From NCBI RefSeq assembly GCF_003171515.1, contig NC_089394.1, positions 2,294,001 through 2,358,000 on the forward strand: 64,000 nucleotides of DNA, in the 5' to 3' direction. The DNA comes from Pyrenophora tritici-repentis. Its lineage: Eukaryota > Ascomycota > Dothideomycetes > Pleosporales > Pleosporaceae. The notes under the pieces were generated by a model. The model did not search any database and was not told the origin of the DNA. It saw nothing but the letters and a program-made list of their open reading frames with translations. A program made the translations under genes and the position numbers. Each line of letters begins with the position of its first letter. Position 1 is the stretch's first letter. Positions 36,237-48,200 of this stretch are shown piece by piece.

Positions 36237-37007
36237 CTACAGCTCAACAACACCAGCATCTTGTTCTTGGCTACCAAGGCCAAACCAACTCTTTACAGAG
36301 GTCCATGCACTCTGACTCTTCTCGCCGGGCAATCGAACGCCCTCAATTTCTTCCGGGGTGACACTAAACCACTCCTCCTTGGGGATCCAGCCAATATAAG
36401 CGCGATCTCCAAAGCCCCCAATCCAGTATATATCCTCCACGACGAGTCTTACCCACTTGCTCTCGTGGATCATGTTGCCAGGCAGCCACCAGGCAGCATC
36501 CGGATGCTTCTTGACGTAGCAAGCCGTCATACCCACCTTCTCCACAGCATCAGCGTCAATATCCTCCAAGTGTCCGACGAGCGAGAAACGGGGAAGCGAC
36601 GCGGGACTGCGCCATTTGGTGTCTTGCGGATGCCAGCGCATGCTCAACGTGATATTCGATCCGGCGTCGACGTTCTTGAACGACGTGGCGATGGTAATGG
36701 CGAGAATTGTCGGATTACCGGTTTCGGGCTCGCAGTCGCCAAAGTAATCCATCAAACCAATAGGCGCGCCTCCGACATCTGAGGGGCGTCGTTCGGTAGC
36801 TTGGGTCGAGGGGAAGACGGTAGAAAGAGTACCAATGTTCTCTAGGCGCATGATTCTGCGGGCCTGAACTGCAGACTCATGAACAGTTGGGATCTTGTAA
36901 GTGGAACCATGGCCGGATGGAGGGTTCGCAAAGAGGTGCTGTGGTGATGCGACGTTGGATGCTGAGGTTAGAGAGACAAGTCCGAGAAGGGCAGTTTGGA
37001 GATGCAT
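36237..37007 (-). CDS. CREG-like secreted FMN-binding split-barrel protein
   Basis: Single exon, 256 aa, ATG at 37007, stop TAG at 36239-36237. Residues 1-16 form a signal peptide (MHLQTALLGLVSLTSA). The body fits the CREG/pyridoxamine-5'-phosphate-oxidase-like split barrel: HESAVQARRIMRLENIGTL, PSDVGGAPIGLMDYFGDCEP, NPTILAITIATSFKNV, SNITLSMRWHP, RFSLVGHLEDI, HPDAAWWLPGN, then the family-typical YWIGGFGDRAYIGWIP. Members of this family are secreted or vacuolar glycoproteins, and many have lost flavin binding and oxidase activity, so the molecular role is open. One NxT site (NIT). Length is normal and there is no sign of damage. Confidence 0.85.
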   Translation of the reverse strand: MHLQTALLGLVSLTSASNVASPQHLFANPPSGHGSTYKIPTVHESAVQARRIMRLENIGTLSTVFPSTQATERRPSDVGGAPIGLMDYFGDCEPETGNPTILAITIATSFKNVDAGSNITLSMRWHPQDTKWRSPASLPRFSLVGHLEDIDADAVEKVGMTACYVKKHPDAAWWLPGNMIHESKWVRLVVEDIYWIGGFGDRAYIGWIPKEEWFSVTPEEIEGVRLPGEKSQSAWTSVKSWFGLGSQEQDAGVVEL

Positions 37008-37867
37008 ATTGATAATGTTCGAAGCTGTGTAGCTATGTAGCTTTTAGAGACACTTGATGAAAGAATGATGCTAGATAGCTTGGGTGAGCTGTCGGTGAAG
37101 TGGTGGTCGATGGCAAACAACGACGCGTGCAAGTGAAGCTACGGCCGACGGGAATGCATCATGCGATCCCACAGCGGCGGCAGCGGGGATCTCCGGCTGG
37201 GATGGTGATAAAGTTCGTGTCTGGGCGAGCGGTACTGCTGTAGTCGAGAAGCACAGAAGCTAGTCGACGAAGCAACAAGATGCCCTGACGTACACTGACA
37301 TGAGAGACGCGTATATTATCGAAGGTTTGTGTTCGATGCAATTCGCATTCTGATCGGTTTGGTTACTGATGATACGCATTATCTTATCAGATGATCTCCA
37401 TGCAGAAGCCAACATCGCCGCGCTCTTCAGCAGGAACCCTTTGTACAAAACATTGAGCGCATAGTAGACTGTCAAGTCATCTCTCTAGCCTTCTCTGGTG
37501 CTGCGTCCTTGAGCCTTCTACTTTCTAATTTACTGCTGAAAATCCATCTCCATGTTCAAAGTTGCCTGGGTACCAATTGACGCTAGTGTCTCACGTGATC
37601 TCGGCTAATCCGCTGGGCCGCTCGTACACTGGCATTTTGAACTCCCTCATCGCCGCCGCCAGTCCGAACAACCCAACGATCGCACCCCCAAGCTGTACGT
37701 ATTCCACCTGTTCCTGCGAGCTCATCTGCCCAAAAATCGACGCTTTGCGACGAGAAGACTTCGTTCCCACATTCGACGTGAAGTACCAGGAGAAAGACCG
37801 CTAATCGGACTTCGCCACCACACAGACAACTTCGAACGACTCATCAACCCCATCAACAACCGCCAAT
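37008..37867. other. Divergent upstream region, CREG-like gene and RPS30
   Basis: An 860-nt head-to-head spacer holding both promoters. The last 60 bases before the RPS30 ATG are CA/CT-rich with no ATG, like a ribosomal-protein leader. No gene was seen inside. Confidence 0.5.
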
Positions 37868-38301
37868 ATGGGAAAGGTCCACGGATCCCTCGCTCGTGCC
37901 GGAAAGGTCAAGTCTCAAAGTAAGTCTTGGCCCGCTTTCGAAGATGAAGGCGAGGAATGCCTACTAACAATGACTAGCTCCTAAGGTAAGCCTACCCATG
38001 TCGATAAGCCGTTGCGACCGAAGGCCCATACATCAAACGGCGATAGTGAATTCACATCAAGATGGAGGATGACTCAAGATGGGCGATTTGGAAGACAAGA
38101 GTTGCGTCTAACACATAACAGGTTGAGCCTCAAGAGAAGAAGAAGACCCCCAAGGGCCGCGCGAAGAAGAGACTCACATACACCCGCCGCTTCGTAAACG
38201 TCACCATGACTGGTGGCAAGCGCAAGGTCCGTAGATACGTGTATGTTGAATAATGGGCAAGGGCTAACACATGGCAGATGAACCCCAACCCAACCTCATA
38301 A
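37868..38301 (+). CDS. RPS30: 40S ribosomal protein S30 (eS30)
   Basis: Four exons, 37868-37919, 37978-37985, 38122-38226 and 38278-38301, give 189 nt, 62 aa, the normal length for fungal eS30. The protein starts [20 protein letters not shown] and includes [27 protein letters not shown] and the C-terminal MNPNPTS, all hallmarks of S30. Exon 2 is only 8 nt and supplies most of the Thr-Pro-Lys at residues 18-20. Donors are GTAAGT, GTAAGC and GTCCGT; acceptors are TAG, CAG and CAG. S30 is a small basic protein of the 40S head/beak region. No ubiquitin-like fusion is present, as usual in fungi. Confidence 0.95.
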
Positions 38302-38985
38302 GCCAAGCATGAGAGGGAGGCCAAACGAAATGAGCACGATGAGCTAGAGAATACGGTCATGAATTCGGTTTCCTCGGGATGGCTATGACTCTGGATCAGA
38401 GTGAGTGGGAATCACGGACGTCGCCACGGCGCGTTCTTTTGCAGCAGCACGATCCCACACTTTGGGAGGATGGGGGCATATTCATGGCGTAAATGTACAT
38501 TCGGCTTTCTGCACGGCTGCATCACGAAATCTAGCTGCTTGTGTTCCCAATTTTGTGTCCCGAGCTGTGTTCTCGCCATATGACTGTGTTGCTGATATGA
38601 GTGATGCTGCTTGTTCGACACATGATTTACTTTGCTCGTCTGTGGCAACTTTTGCATACCACTTCGTGTGAAGATGGCTAGTCTACAGTATCGCTCTTAG
38701 GAGTATATAAGAGGTTGCGCGTGTGGACAGCCGCAAGCAGAAGTAAAATGTGATATGGCAGACAATTAACGTGTTGCAGAATTTAAACCTATTATTGCTC
38801 GCATCCGATCCGTTCTAGTAGCTCCAACGCAGCTTTCTTGTCGATAACGTTCCTCACATGCTGCGGGTACGGTAGGCCCAAGCGAGCGATCTACGTCACA
38901 TCTGAACCTCACCTCACCTGAGCAGTTACAGCGCCATCTTCCATTTCACTCGCCACATCCCAAGCTACTCATTCGCTGAAACAAC
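38302..38985. other. Intergenic, RPS30 3' flank
   Basis: 3' flank of RPS30 and upstream region of the FMP46-like gene. No gene or repeat recognised. Confidence 0.6.
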
Positions 38986-39541
38986 ATGTTCAAACGACTA
39001 TTCGGAGAGGTACATGTTCTCCCTATCGTCAGCTAGCTTGATGTACTGACTATGCATTCCAGCATGGTGCAAAGAACGTTGTAACGCTCTTCCATGCACC
39101 GTCGAACCAGGCATCAACCCGCGTCCTCACACTCCTCAAACAAGCCAATGCGCAATCGGTTGCCCACGCCACCGAAGATCAAGCTAGCTCTCACAAATCG
39201 CAAGACAAGGCCGAGCGCACCGAATTCGAGCTTGATGTCACTGAAGCTCCGCCTACCACCGACCAGCTCAAGAACATCCTTGACTACTTGGGTGGCACAG
39301 GTGCAGCAGGAAAGGTCATCAGTGGCGCAGAGAACGAGAGCGATGCTATGAGGAGGCTGAAAGCGGATGGAGGCGCGTTCCAGAGACCACTTGTCGTTGA
39401 CTGGAATCAAGGAAAGGCTGGTATGTCATACGAGGAACCCACTGCTGTGTACAGATACTGACAGTTGCAGTCGCTGGAGATAATGAGTCTGAGATCATGA
39501 AATTGATACGCTCAGTGCCTAAGGAGACGGAGAAGGTGTAG
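38986..39541 (+). CDS. FMP46: FMP46-like thioredoxin-fold protein (DUF1687)
   Basis: Three exons, 38986-39009, 39063-39420 and 39471-39541, total 453 nt, 150 aa. The first coding exon encodes only MFKRLFGE. The protein continues GAKNVVTLFHAPSNQASTRV, then FELDVTEAPPTTDQLKNILDY, ADGGAFQRPLVVDWNQGKA, VAGDNESEIMKLIRSVP. This order (beta-strand ending in FHAP, the DVTE-PPT segment, the VDW-N-G motif and the GDNES end) is the fungal DUF1687/FMP46 family, a predicted thioredoxin/glutaredoxin fold linked to mitochondria in yeast. The CxxC redox pair of true thioredoxins is absent, so oxidoreductase activity is not certain. Confidence 0.85.
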
Positions 39542-40351
39542 AGCAACGGATGATTTGATTTGTACTATACCCACTCCACTCTTCCCAACACTGGGACTAG
39601 GGCACTGTAATTTAATCTTTGCTATAGGGAATCTTTCGGTTCTGGAGCGTAGTTGATCGTGCGCTTCACTGTGTAGTGATCCAAAGAGACGCAAACCTTC
39701 CAGCCACGGGTAACTGCATATGGTCGAGAAGCCGATGCATACATGCACATATTAAAAAGAAAAATGGGTTTATCATACGCTTGTTTCTGTAGTCTGCAAC
39801 GTGAGTATAGTCTCTTCCGTCGCTTGTCGGGTTCCAATGCTATATCGCCATCAGACTGTCAAATGAGCTACTCTCTTCTTCGTCGATTTCCTTCTTTCGG
39901 CATTTGCCCATGTAAATATGCAAACGCTCAAACTCTCGCACTGGGTGATAGCAAAGCGGCAAACGCAGCGCACGCGGAAAATTGCGCGTTAGCCACTCAC
40001 GCTCTGCTCCTTCCCCATTGCGCCAAGGCTCCACTGCTCCTCCCACCTGAAGCGACGACGAACTTCCATTCTTTTAGCTAGTGCCTTCTACGACTCTTGC
40101 AGTAATCTTGAGACCCTGCCCTCAATTTTACCCACACGCATTTCTCCGGTACGCTTGCACCTACCCCGACCCACCGCAGTCAATTGTACCTTCCGCAGAC
40201 ACGGTCACGGCCTCCCTCAATCCTCTCTTCTCTCTTCTTCGCGATTTACACGCACTTATACGCATATTGATTTGCGCAAACGGCACTACATCCACTCAGA
40301 CCCCTGTTGTGCAACAGCCTGCATCGCGCGCGGCACCGTTTTGACACTGAC
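39542..40351. other. Upstream region of the RRM gene
   Basis: An 810-nt spacer between two genes of the same direction. No gene recognised; the stretch 40081-40340 is CT-rich and is likely promoter or leader. Confidence 0.55.
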
Positions 40352-43300
40352 ATGGCGGAACCTGGCCCTGCATCTCCTACGAGTCCGCCGCCCCCGGTGA
40401 ACGATCAAGCTACTAGCAGTGAGGTAACGCAATCTACAGCTTCTGAAAACACGGCAGATACTGTCGATTCACTTCTACCAGCTACCACGGGCGCGGTTCA
40501 ACTGCCTGTACCTTTTTCCACCACTACAGTGAACCCTGTCGCCGATCCTGTTCAGCATGCGACCAGAGATCCGACCAGGGATTCTCGATTTCTGCCAGGC
40601 GCTGGTCAAGCCTTCTTCTCCACTGAGCTAGGCATTCGAGCCCCGCGTCCAGTCAGCCAGGTCTCTATACCTCCTATCGCACGCGGGCGCAATGACCCTG
40701 CGACTGTGGTATGCGCGGCAAGGTACTGGCAGGACAAGTATCCGAGAGAGTGTCTCTGTATCCTCCCTACCCAAGGATGGACTGTTGAAGATCTCTGGGA
40801 TGCAGAAGACCTCCATGTCGAGGACCGGGAGTTCTGCGAACAGATGTTGGCTTTCATTTCACAAGAGACTTACCGGGTAGCACTCCAATACGCCCATACC
40901 TGGGTTCATGAGCATTCAGACCGAGTAGAATTCACCGACCTTCGGATGGGCAGTGTCTACAATGTCAACGACCCGCTCGACATCATCGACCAAATCTTTA
41001 TTTTCGGCGAGCCTAACCAATACCCGCGCGTCTTCCTTTGGCACGTCGCCCATATCATGATCGTTGATTGGATCGAGAGTTGCAAAGCGAGAGCTACCCC
41101 AGTGGCTACGGGGCAGATGCAGCCATCGTCTACTATGGGATCTCACCATGTAAGAGAAGGAATAAGGATTTCCTCTACAGAAGTGAACCCGTCTGACGGT
41201 AAGAAACGCACCGGCACCAGGAAGAACAACAAGCGAACAAGACCTCGATCGAAAACGCTGACAGCACTGACAGAGTCCGCACCGACTGTCAAGAGCCCTA
41301 AGGGTATCCCAATTGTGGCACCTACTGCGCCAAATCAACCTCATATGTACACATCTTCCCATCGTGTCTCATCACACGGTCATCTACATCCCGGTACATT
41401 GTACATGCCACCAAGGAACGTCAACATTGGTGCCGTGGCAGGGCCGTCCATGTTGTCGCCAAACATGCCTGTACCAGCCGCTGGCATGCGTAGGAGCAAT
41501 CGCGGTGCCGCATCTGCGTCATGGGCCGAGAACAATAATCGCATGTATCCTGCGCCAATACAGAGACAGCCATTTCCGCAAGCGCCGTACATGGCTCCAC
41601 AGTTCGCGATAGGCCAGATGGTTCCTGGAATGATGGCGCCTTTTGTTCCAGCACCACAGGTTGGGCTTTATCCACATCCACAGATGGTCAATCCTCAGCA
41701 TGATCCAACAATGAACGCGCGAGGCCCAATGAGCTTCCCCTCAGGTGTCATGCACAATCCGTCTGTTGGCCCAGCCATTGTACACCATAATACAGGACCT
41801 CACAATAGCTCCATGGGAGATATGACCAACATACACTATCAGAACCAGATGGGATCTCCATTTGCGGATCCTCGAGCACCGATGCCGCCCCGTCCTAACA
41901 ACCCACCCATGCCACAGCTGTACGATCCCTATAGCGGCAACAACCGCAAATTTAGCGGTGTTCCAGCATATAATAACATGGGAAAGAAGGGTGGACCTGG
42001 TAACTTCACAGCTCAGACGAGCCGGGGACGTAAGACATCAAACCCTGCTGGCCGTGCATCGCAGCATAACTCCAACGTTGATCTCCATCCGAACTCTCCT
42101 CGCTACCAAGACTTCGGCGCTCGATATCGCCAATCAGAGGAAGACCCGAACATCGTTAGCGACACTGTCTCTGGTTGTGGTCATACGTGGATCGGGATCC
42201 AGAACTCCACCGTCAATGAGCTCTGGGTTGGGGATCTGCCCGCAGATACGTCCCAGGGGGAAATCGAGCAGATGTTCAAGCAGAACGTGAAAATCACTCC
42301 CACCAAAGTCGTTATTAAGACCAACGGCTTCAATAAGGCTCCCTCCCATGCATTCGTTACGTAAGTTAGCTATGCTTCGCTTTTCCGACCTCGCTAACAC
42401 TTGCAGATTCGCATCGTATTCGGACGCTAAGACAGCCTTGACCATTAACCAGTTCAACCCTCGTCTAAGCAATGGCGTCCGGCCTATTGTGTCGGTACCT
42501 AGGCGCTTTTATCATAAGGGATTTTCGCCGTCTCCAGGTCAATCGGAACAGTTGGACAGCCAAAATACCAGTGGCGTTCCACGCTTGGCGCCCACAGAGG
42601 AAAAGGGGAAGCAGGCAGATAACGGCGTGACTATAGCAAAAGGAAAAGTGTCATACTCTCCCCAGGATGTTAGAAGCGGCCTGCCGAAGAAGCCTGTTGT
42701 GGATCCAGAGTCTGGAGAGCCTGCAGAGACGACTGCAAACCCCGGACTAGACAGGACTAAACGGCAGCAGAAGTCTCCCACTAAAAACAGCAAGGCTAAA
42801 AGCAAGCGAGAGTCACCGGTAAAGGATACCATTCCCGAAAAAGTGGTGAAAAAGACGGATGGAAAGTCCAACACTGGGTTTCATTCAATGGTCGCAACCA
42901 GTGGCGCAGACAACACCAAAGATAGCCAGGCCAACAAAAAGGCTAATCTGAAAGTGGATAAGCCCAAGGGTTCGGCGACTACATCTGCTGCTGTTTCATC
43001 TAAAGAAAAGGTGGCACCAATGGCGATTCTTGCTCCAGATACCAATGCGGTTCAGGGAAAAGCACCGGCGGGTGACATACCTTCGCAGTCGCCCAAACAC
43101 CAAGAGGCGGCAGCGATTATCCCTAGTCAAGGAAAAGTACTAGTGATAAGCGATGACGAGTCCTCGTCCATCGATAAGAAGACTACTGTAATGGCTCCAC
43201 TGCCCCAAGCTACGGATACCACTCTCTTGGCTACTCCAGGTGTCGACTCTGGGGAGCACCTCAAGAACGTCGATACTAAAGTCCCCAATGCGGCTGTGAA

Positions 43301-44836
43301 GGTTCCGTCACCAGAGTCGGCCGATGAGAATAACTCGGATGATGAGGCGAAGAATGACGTTAGTTTCCACTCTGCACCAGAAGTTCAGTCCGATGCTGGG
43401 CAACCCGACCCTCAACCAGAAGTTCCGAACGAATCGCTTGAGGCGAACCAAGGTACAAGCAAACAGCAATTTATTTTTTAAACTATAACTCACAACACGC
43501 AGATACTCCAGTGCTACCGAATATAGCTGACGAAGGCAAGCCTAATGCGTCTGAGACACAACGATCCGCACCTGCAACTACAACATCACGAGGCGCTACC
43601 ACTGACGACATCACACCTACACAAGACGCTGCAGCTACAAGTACCACAAGCACTGCAATAGACTCTACAATGGCGGTGGAAACTGCGTCAACAACTACGA
43701 AAGTCTCTGCGATGGAAGCTAGCAAGAAGAGCGGAGTTTCGCAAGTGCAGTCGCTCCATCCCTTCGCAAAGAGCAAGTCACAGTCGAAGAAGGAGAAAGA
43801 GGCCAAGAAGAAACACCAAAAGAAAGAAGCCGACCGAATTGCAAAGGCAAAGGCGGAGAAGGGGAAGCAGACGAGTGTTGACGCAGATGCTCAGGCGAAG
43901 ACTGAACTGCCCATCGACTCCGGAACGTTGCCCATAGCTCCAGATGATGCCTCTGAGCCGGAAGCAGCTGAAATCGGGACTCAAAAATCTCCAAACAACA
44001 CGAAAGCAAAAGGAAAGGACGAGACAAAAACTGCAGAAGCTGTCTCTGCAGGGCGCATCAAGAAGCATAATGACGAAAATGAGACTGGTAAGCCAGACGG
44101 AAATACTGCCAGCCAAGCTTCTTCAGTAACTCGCGAGGTGGGAAAGATAAATCCTCCAGCCGTCAAACAAGTATCTTTAACCGGATCTGGGGTACATGGT
44201 CTTCCTGAGACTACCCGTTTACCTGTACTACCCCACCCCGCAGATACTCCAAAAGCATCTGCGAAGAATCCATCTGCCAAGGAAGTAACAAACTCCCGCC
44301 AAACTCCATCCGCAGCCCCCACTCATATTGCGAGCCCACATGAACACCTTTCTCGTCGGTCTTCGACTGCAACCTTGGTTGGAGAGGATGGCACTGCACT
44401 ACCAACTTCCCCGACCAATCCCTCGCACAACCTCAGCACTGGGACCGGCATCACCGAATCCAAAGCTCCAGATGAGGCACCCAAGAAGAAGAAAAAGCCC
44501 AAAAAGAAGAAAACCAAGACAGCTGTCGAACCTGCCCCAAGTGTTACGAACCCTCCAGGTTCTACCTCATCCGTCCATAATCCAACCAATCTCAACGGCG
44601 AAGACTTTTTCGAATACGATCCGTTCACCTCCCAGATGACTCATATTGACGCCATCCGTAACGCTGTCGAGCATGACAAAACTTCATACTTTGCGCGCAC
44701 TAATGCGAGTATGCAGGCGGAGAAAGAGGCTGAGGAGCAAGGAAAGGCCCAGGAATCGTCCCAGGTGCGTGGGCTGTAATCGAATTCTCGATTACACGCT
44801 ACTAATACTTATATCCAGAGTGACGATGGGGATTGA
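40352..44836 (+). CDS. Large RRM-containing, low-complexity protein
   Basis: Four exons, 40352-42360, 42407-43452, 43503-44764 and 44819-44836, total 4335 nt, 1444 aa; all phases close. Introns are 46, 50 and 54 nt with GTAAGT, GTACAA and GTGCGT donors; the last exon adds only SDDGD. Residues about 120-240 form a conserved-looking region (YWQDKYPRECLCILPTQGW). A Pro/Met/Asn-rich stretch follows. An RNA-recognition motif lies at about 622-700, split by intron 1: RNP2-like NELWVGDLP and RNP1-like PSHAFVTFAS. The C-terminal half is disordered, Lys/Ser/Thr/Glu-rich, with a KKKKKPKKKK cluster near 1346. RNA binding is expected; partner and pathway are unknown. Its single RRM with long disordered tails could suit an mRNP-granule component, but that is a guess. 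Confidence 0.85.
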
Positions 44837-45293
44837 TTGGTTCGGCACAGGTTCATCAGACTTTGAAGAAGGCATGAATCATCTGTGAAGGAGTTATAAG
44901 CTACGGGCTTCATGGAATGTGGGAATGAGGGTTTTGGGTGACGATCGGGTTGTGAACTCTCATGTACCCGTACGATAGAAGGAATGTTGCCATGAAAATG
45001 CTACAACAGAAATGTCAGCTGTGTGTCCATGATGACACAAAACTGCCATCTGACATCTTGTAATGTATGCGATCCATCTCTTGAGCATGCCTCTCGTGAT
45101 CCTTTTGACCAACGCAAGCGAGAACTCTATAACCACAATTGAATTGATACAGGCATGCTGTTTAAATATGCAGGTAAAAATGGAATTTAGCGTCATGGCA
45201 TCATTTATTATCTATTAATCATATGCAACATCATCAGAATATCAGGATCGCTACCTGTGTATCTATCTTTCAATAACCTCCATCAACGACCCT
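44837..45293. other. Convergent 3' spacer
   Basis: A 457-nt spacer between the converging RRM and Mus7/Mms22 genes, presumably both 3' UTRs. Nothing else seen. Confidence 0.6.
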
Positions 45294-48200
45294 CTAAACA
45301 ACCATGAAATCAGCACAACCTCGCTCCTCCATCCACTCACCCCATAATGCCTCAATCATCTCACGTAAATTGCCAACACCCCGTTCTAGCTTACCCCTCT
45401 CTTCCTCCACAAACCCAATGTCAAACACAACCTCCCTCCTCGCATTGCTCTGGCCAAAGAATACTGCGCCGTCCCCGTTCTGCGACCAGTTCGTCCTAAG
45501 GCCGTCGACCAAGCTCCTGCGCGTGAAGGAAAGGAGATCAATAGTGTGTTTAGACGACGGAGAAGTATGTGCAGATGCGCTGTAATGCGGTACCCCCACC
45601 TCCAGCGCCGCAATCTGATCCCCACGTAGCACATGCGTGAGAAACGCAGTAAACTCGTGGAAATACGCCACCAACTGCGGCGGCTGTGATATCATCGCTC
45701 CATCGCAGCTGCGCGCGCAGACATATTCAAGTGTTGGCAATAGAGAAAGCATGGCTTGGCACATATACCGTATCGCGGCTAGTACATGTGGTTCTCGCAG
45801 GGCCTGTGGCTTGAGTTTCTCTGTTCCGCGGATGAAGGCGTGGGATATGGCGACCATGCAGTTTACCACTGTGGCTAGATTATCCGGGTTCGTGACGCGC
45901 AGGTCGAAGAGGAGTGTGTCTAGGATGGACGGTAATGCAGATAACAAGGGGCCTGCAATGACGAATGCGGTGGTAGAGGAGAACGATTCTTCTATATAGA
46001 CGGGGAAGATGGACTGTAGCAATACATCGCGTAGGGCTATGCGATCAGCAGTTGGCGCTTCGTTTGTGCAAAGCGCAGTGCGGAGTTGATTGACGAGATA
46101 TGTTTGCTGAGTATCTGCAGCCGCTTGCTGAGCCACAGTTTGTACGAAGACGGATAGCTGTTTCGCGGTCGCTGGGTCCAATAGCTTGGGCGCGTAGCCG
46201 CAGAGGCGGGCGACGACATATGTGGGGTCTGCGGCGGGGAGGGGAAAGGCAACAGAGTCCGTGAAAAATGGCAGGACGGGGCAGATGTCGCTGGTGTATT
46301 GTTTGAGGAACTGTACAATTTTCTGCACGAATTCTACGTAAGCGCCTGTGACGGTGGTACCTTGGCGGAGTTGCTGGTAGTTGTGTCGCATTGTGGTCAT
46401 GAAATCTTTGAGCATCGAGGCGTAGCTTCGTTTCAGTTCGCTGACGTGGGCGGAGTCGGACAGTGATGTGGTGAGTACGTGGTCGCGTATGTTGGATAGG
46501 ATGCTGGAGATGAGGTTGAGGCGACGTGAGCGTAGCGTGTCAGGTGTGATATCCCATTCGCCCGTATCGAGATCGCGGAAGAATGGAAGATTCTGCATCA
46601 AATAGTGATTGTCGTCTGTTCGTGCTATGGCGAGCAGGAGTTTCGACTGGAACCTGAGCATGGATTCGCGCTCAACTAGACACGTGAGTAGGGCGTGGAA
46701 GAATTCGTGTCGGTGCTCCTCGTATACGGCTGCGTCACGATCGACAATCGCGGCCATAAAGTAAGGACTGAATTTACGTGTCTGTTCAGTTTGTCGAAGT
46801 TGGCCCCATGAGACTGGGCTGAAGGATTCGAGAAAGTATGGCCATGATCTCTCGCCCGATGCAACCTGGCATTCTGCAATACGGATCCAAGTATCGACAC
46901 AATCCAACAGCAGATTCTCATCTGGTGGATTTTCAGCGCCAAATGCGTTGGAAAGCAGGTGCCAAAGTGGTTTATGGATAAAGTCAAGACCGGACTCCTG
47001 GGCTGCCCTTGCTGGAACGTCCAACGCGACTCCATCCAAATCATCCATGTCCGGAAAGTCACCATAGTCTTGACTTTCCTCACTCGTCTGCTGACTGACT
47101 TCTCCTTTTGACTTCGTTTTCTGCAACGCTGTGAAGACTTGGAGAAGCTGCAGAGTGTCCCGAATGACACTGGCGAGGCGGCGATCCTCAAAAAGGGGGA
47201 GCTCGAGCAGATGCATAATGTCGGAGTCAATTAGAAACAGCCTGAGAAACGACTGATCATTCGCGTTCTGTGTGACCTTTTTCATGCCCGCGATGGAGTC
47301 TCGAAGCGTGGCGATGACCTGTTCTTGATTCCTTTCCATTGTTTGACGAACCATCACCATAGATACATCGGTCGTTCCGTCCAGAACACCCGACTTCAGA
47401 TAGTCGTCAGCCTCAGATTTCGCGAGCTTGTACTGCTTCAGGGTTTGGTGCATGATGTCCTTGTGCCACAACGCGAAAGGTTGTGCAGAAGAATACGGTT
47501 CATCGGTCGAGAGTTGGAAAGCAGCAAGATTGGCCCAAGCACGGACACTCACTCTGCAAGCCTCACGATGAGAGCTCTCGTGGTTGACCAAGTCGCGAAT
47601 GTTGCCGAGATTGGGTCGACATGCTGACGGTGCAGCCCAGTAGAGTGTAGAGGCTAGGTCGTGGTGATTGCGAAGTGCCACCAGATTCTCTTCGTCTAGA
47701 GGCTGGTCCTTGGGATATGCCCGTCCATGGTTAGGTACAGTTCGAAAGACAAAGCTACGGACCTTCTTCTCTGGATAAGCATCTTTCATTCCCTGAAGGC
47801 CCAAAGCGAGACACTTGAGTGTGATGTGAAACGAGTTCTCACTTTGTTCAATTGTCAACGACTGCTCTGCAACGAGGTTATTCAAGAAAGGGACTGAGCC
47901 ACCACCTGCTTCGCGTCGAAGGCTCTTCAGGCCATTTGTGCGGAAGAAGTCAATTACGACATTGAGCATCAGCTCCGGGCGTCTCCAGTGCCAGTAGGTC
48001 ATGAGTCTGTGGCCACGTGCGAGGTTGGCGCGAACGTAGTCGTTGAGTGACGAACTATGCTTCCTGTATGTACTTGGGTACAGCTCAAACAATCTTCGCA
48101 ACAAGTCCCTGATGCATGTCCAATTGTCGTTTTGAAATGTCTCTCTTCGACTTCTTAGTGGGATTCCGGACACATCGATTTCGTTGAATGGAAGAAAGGT

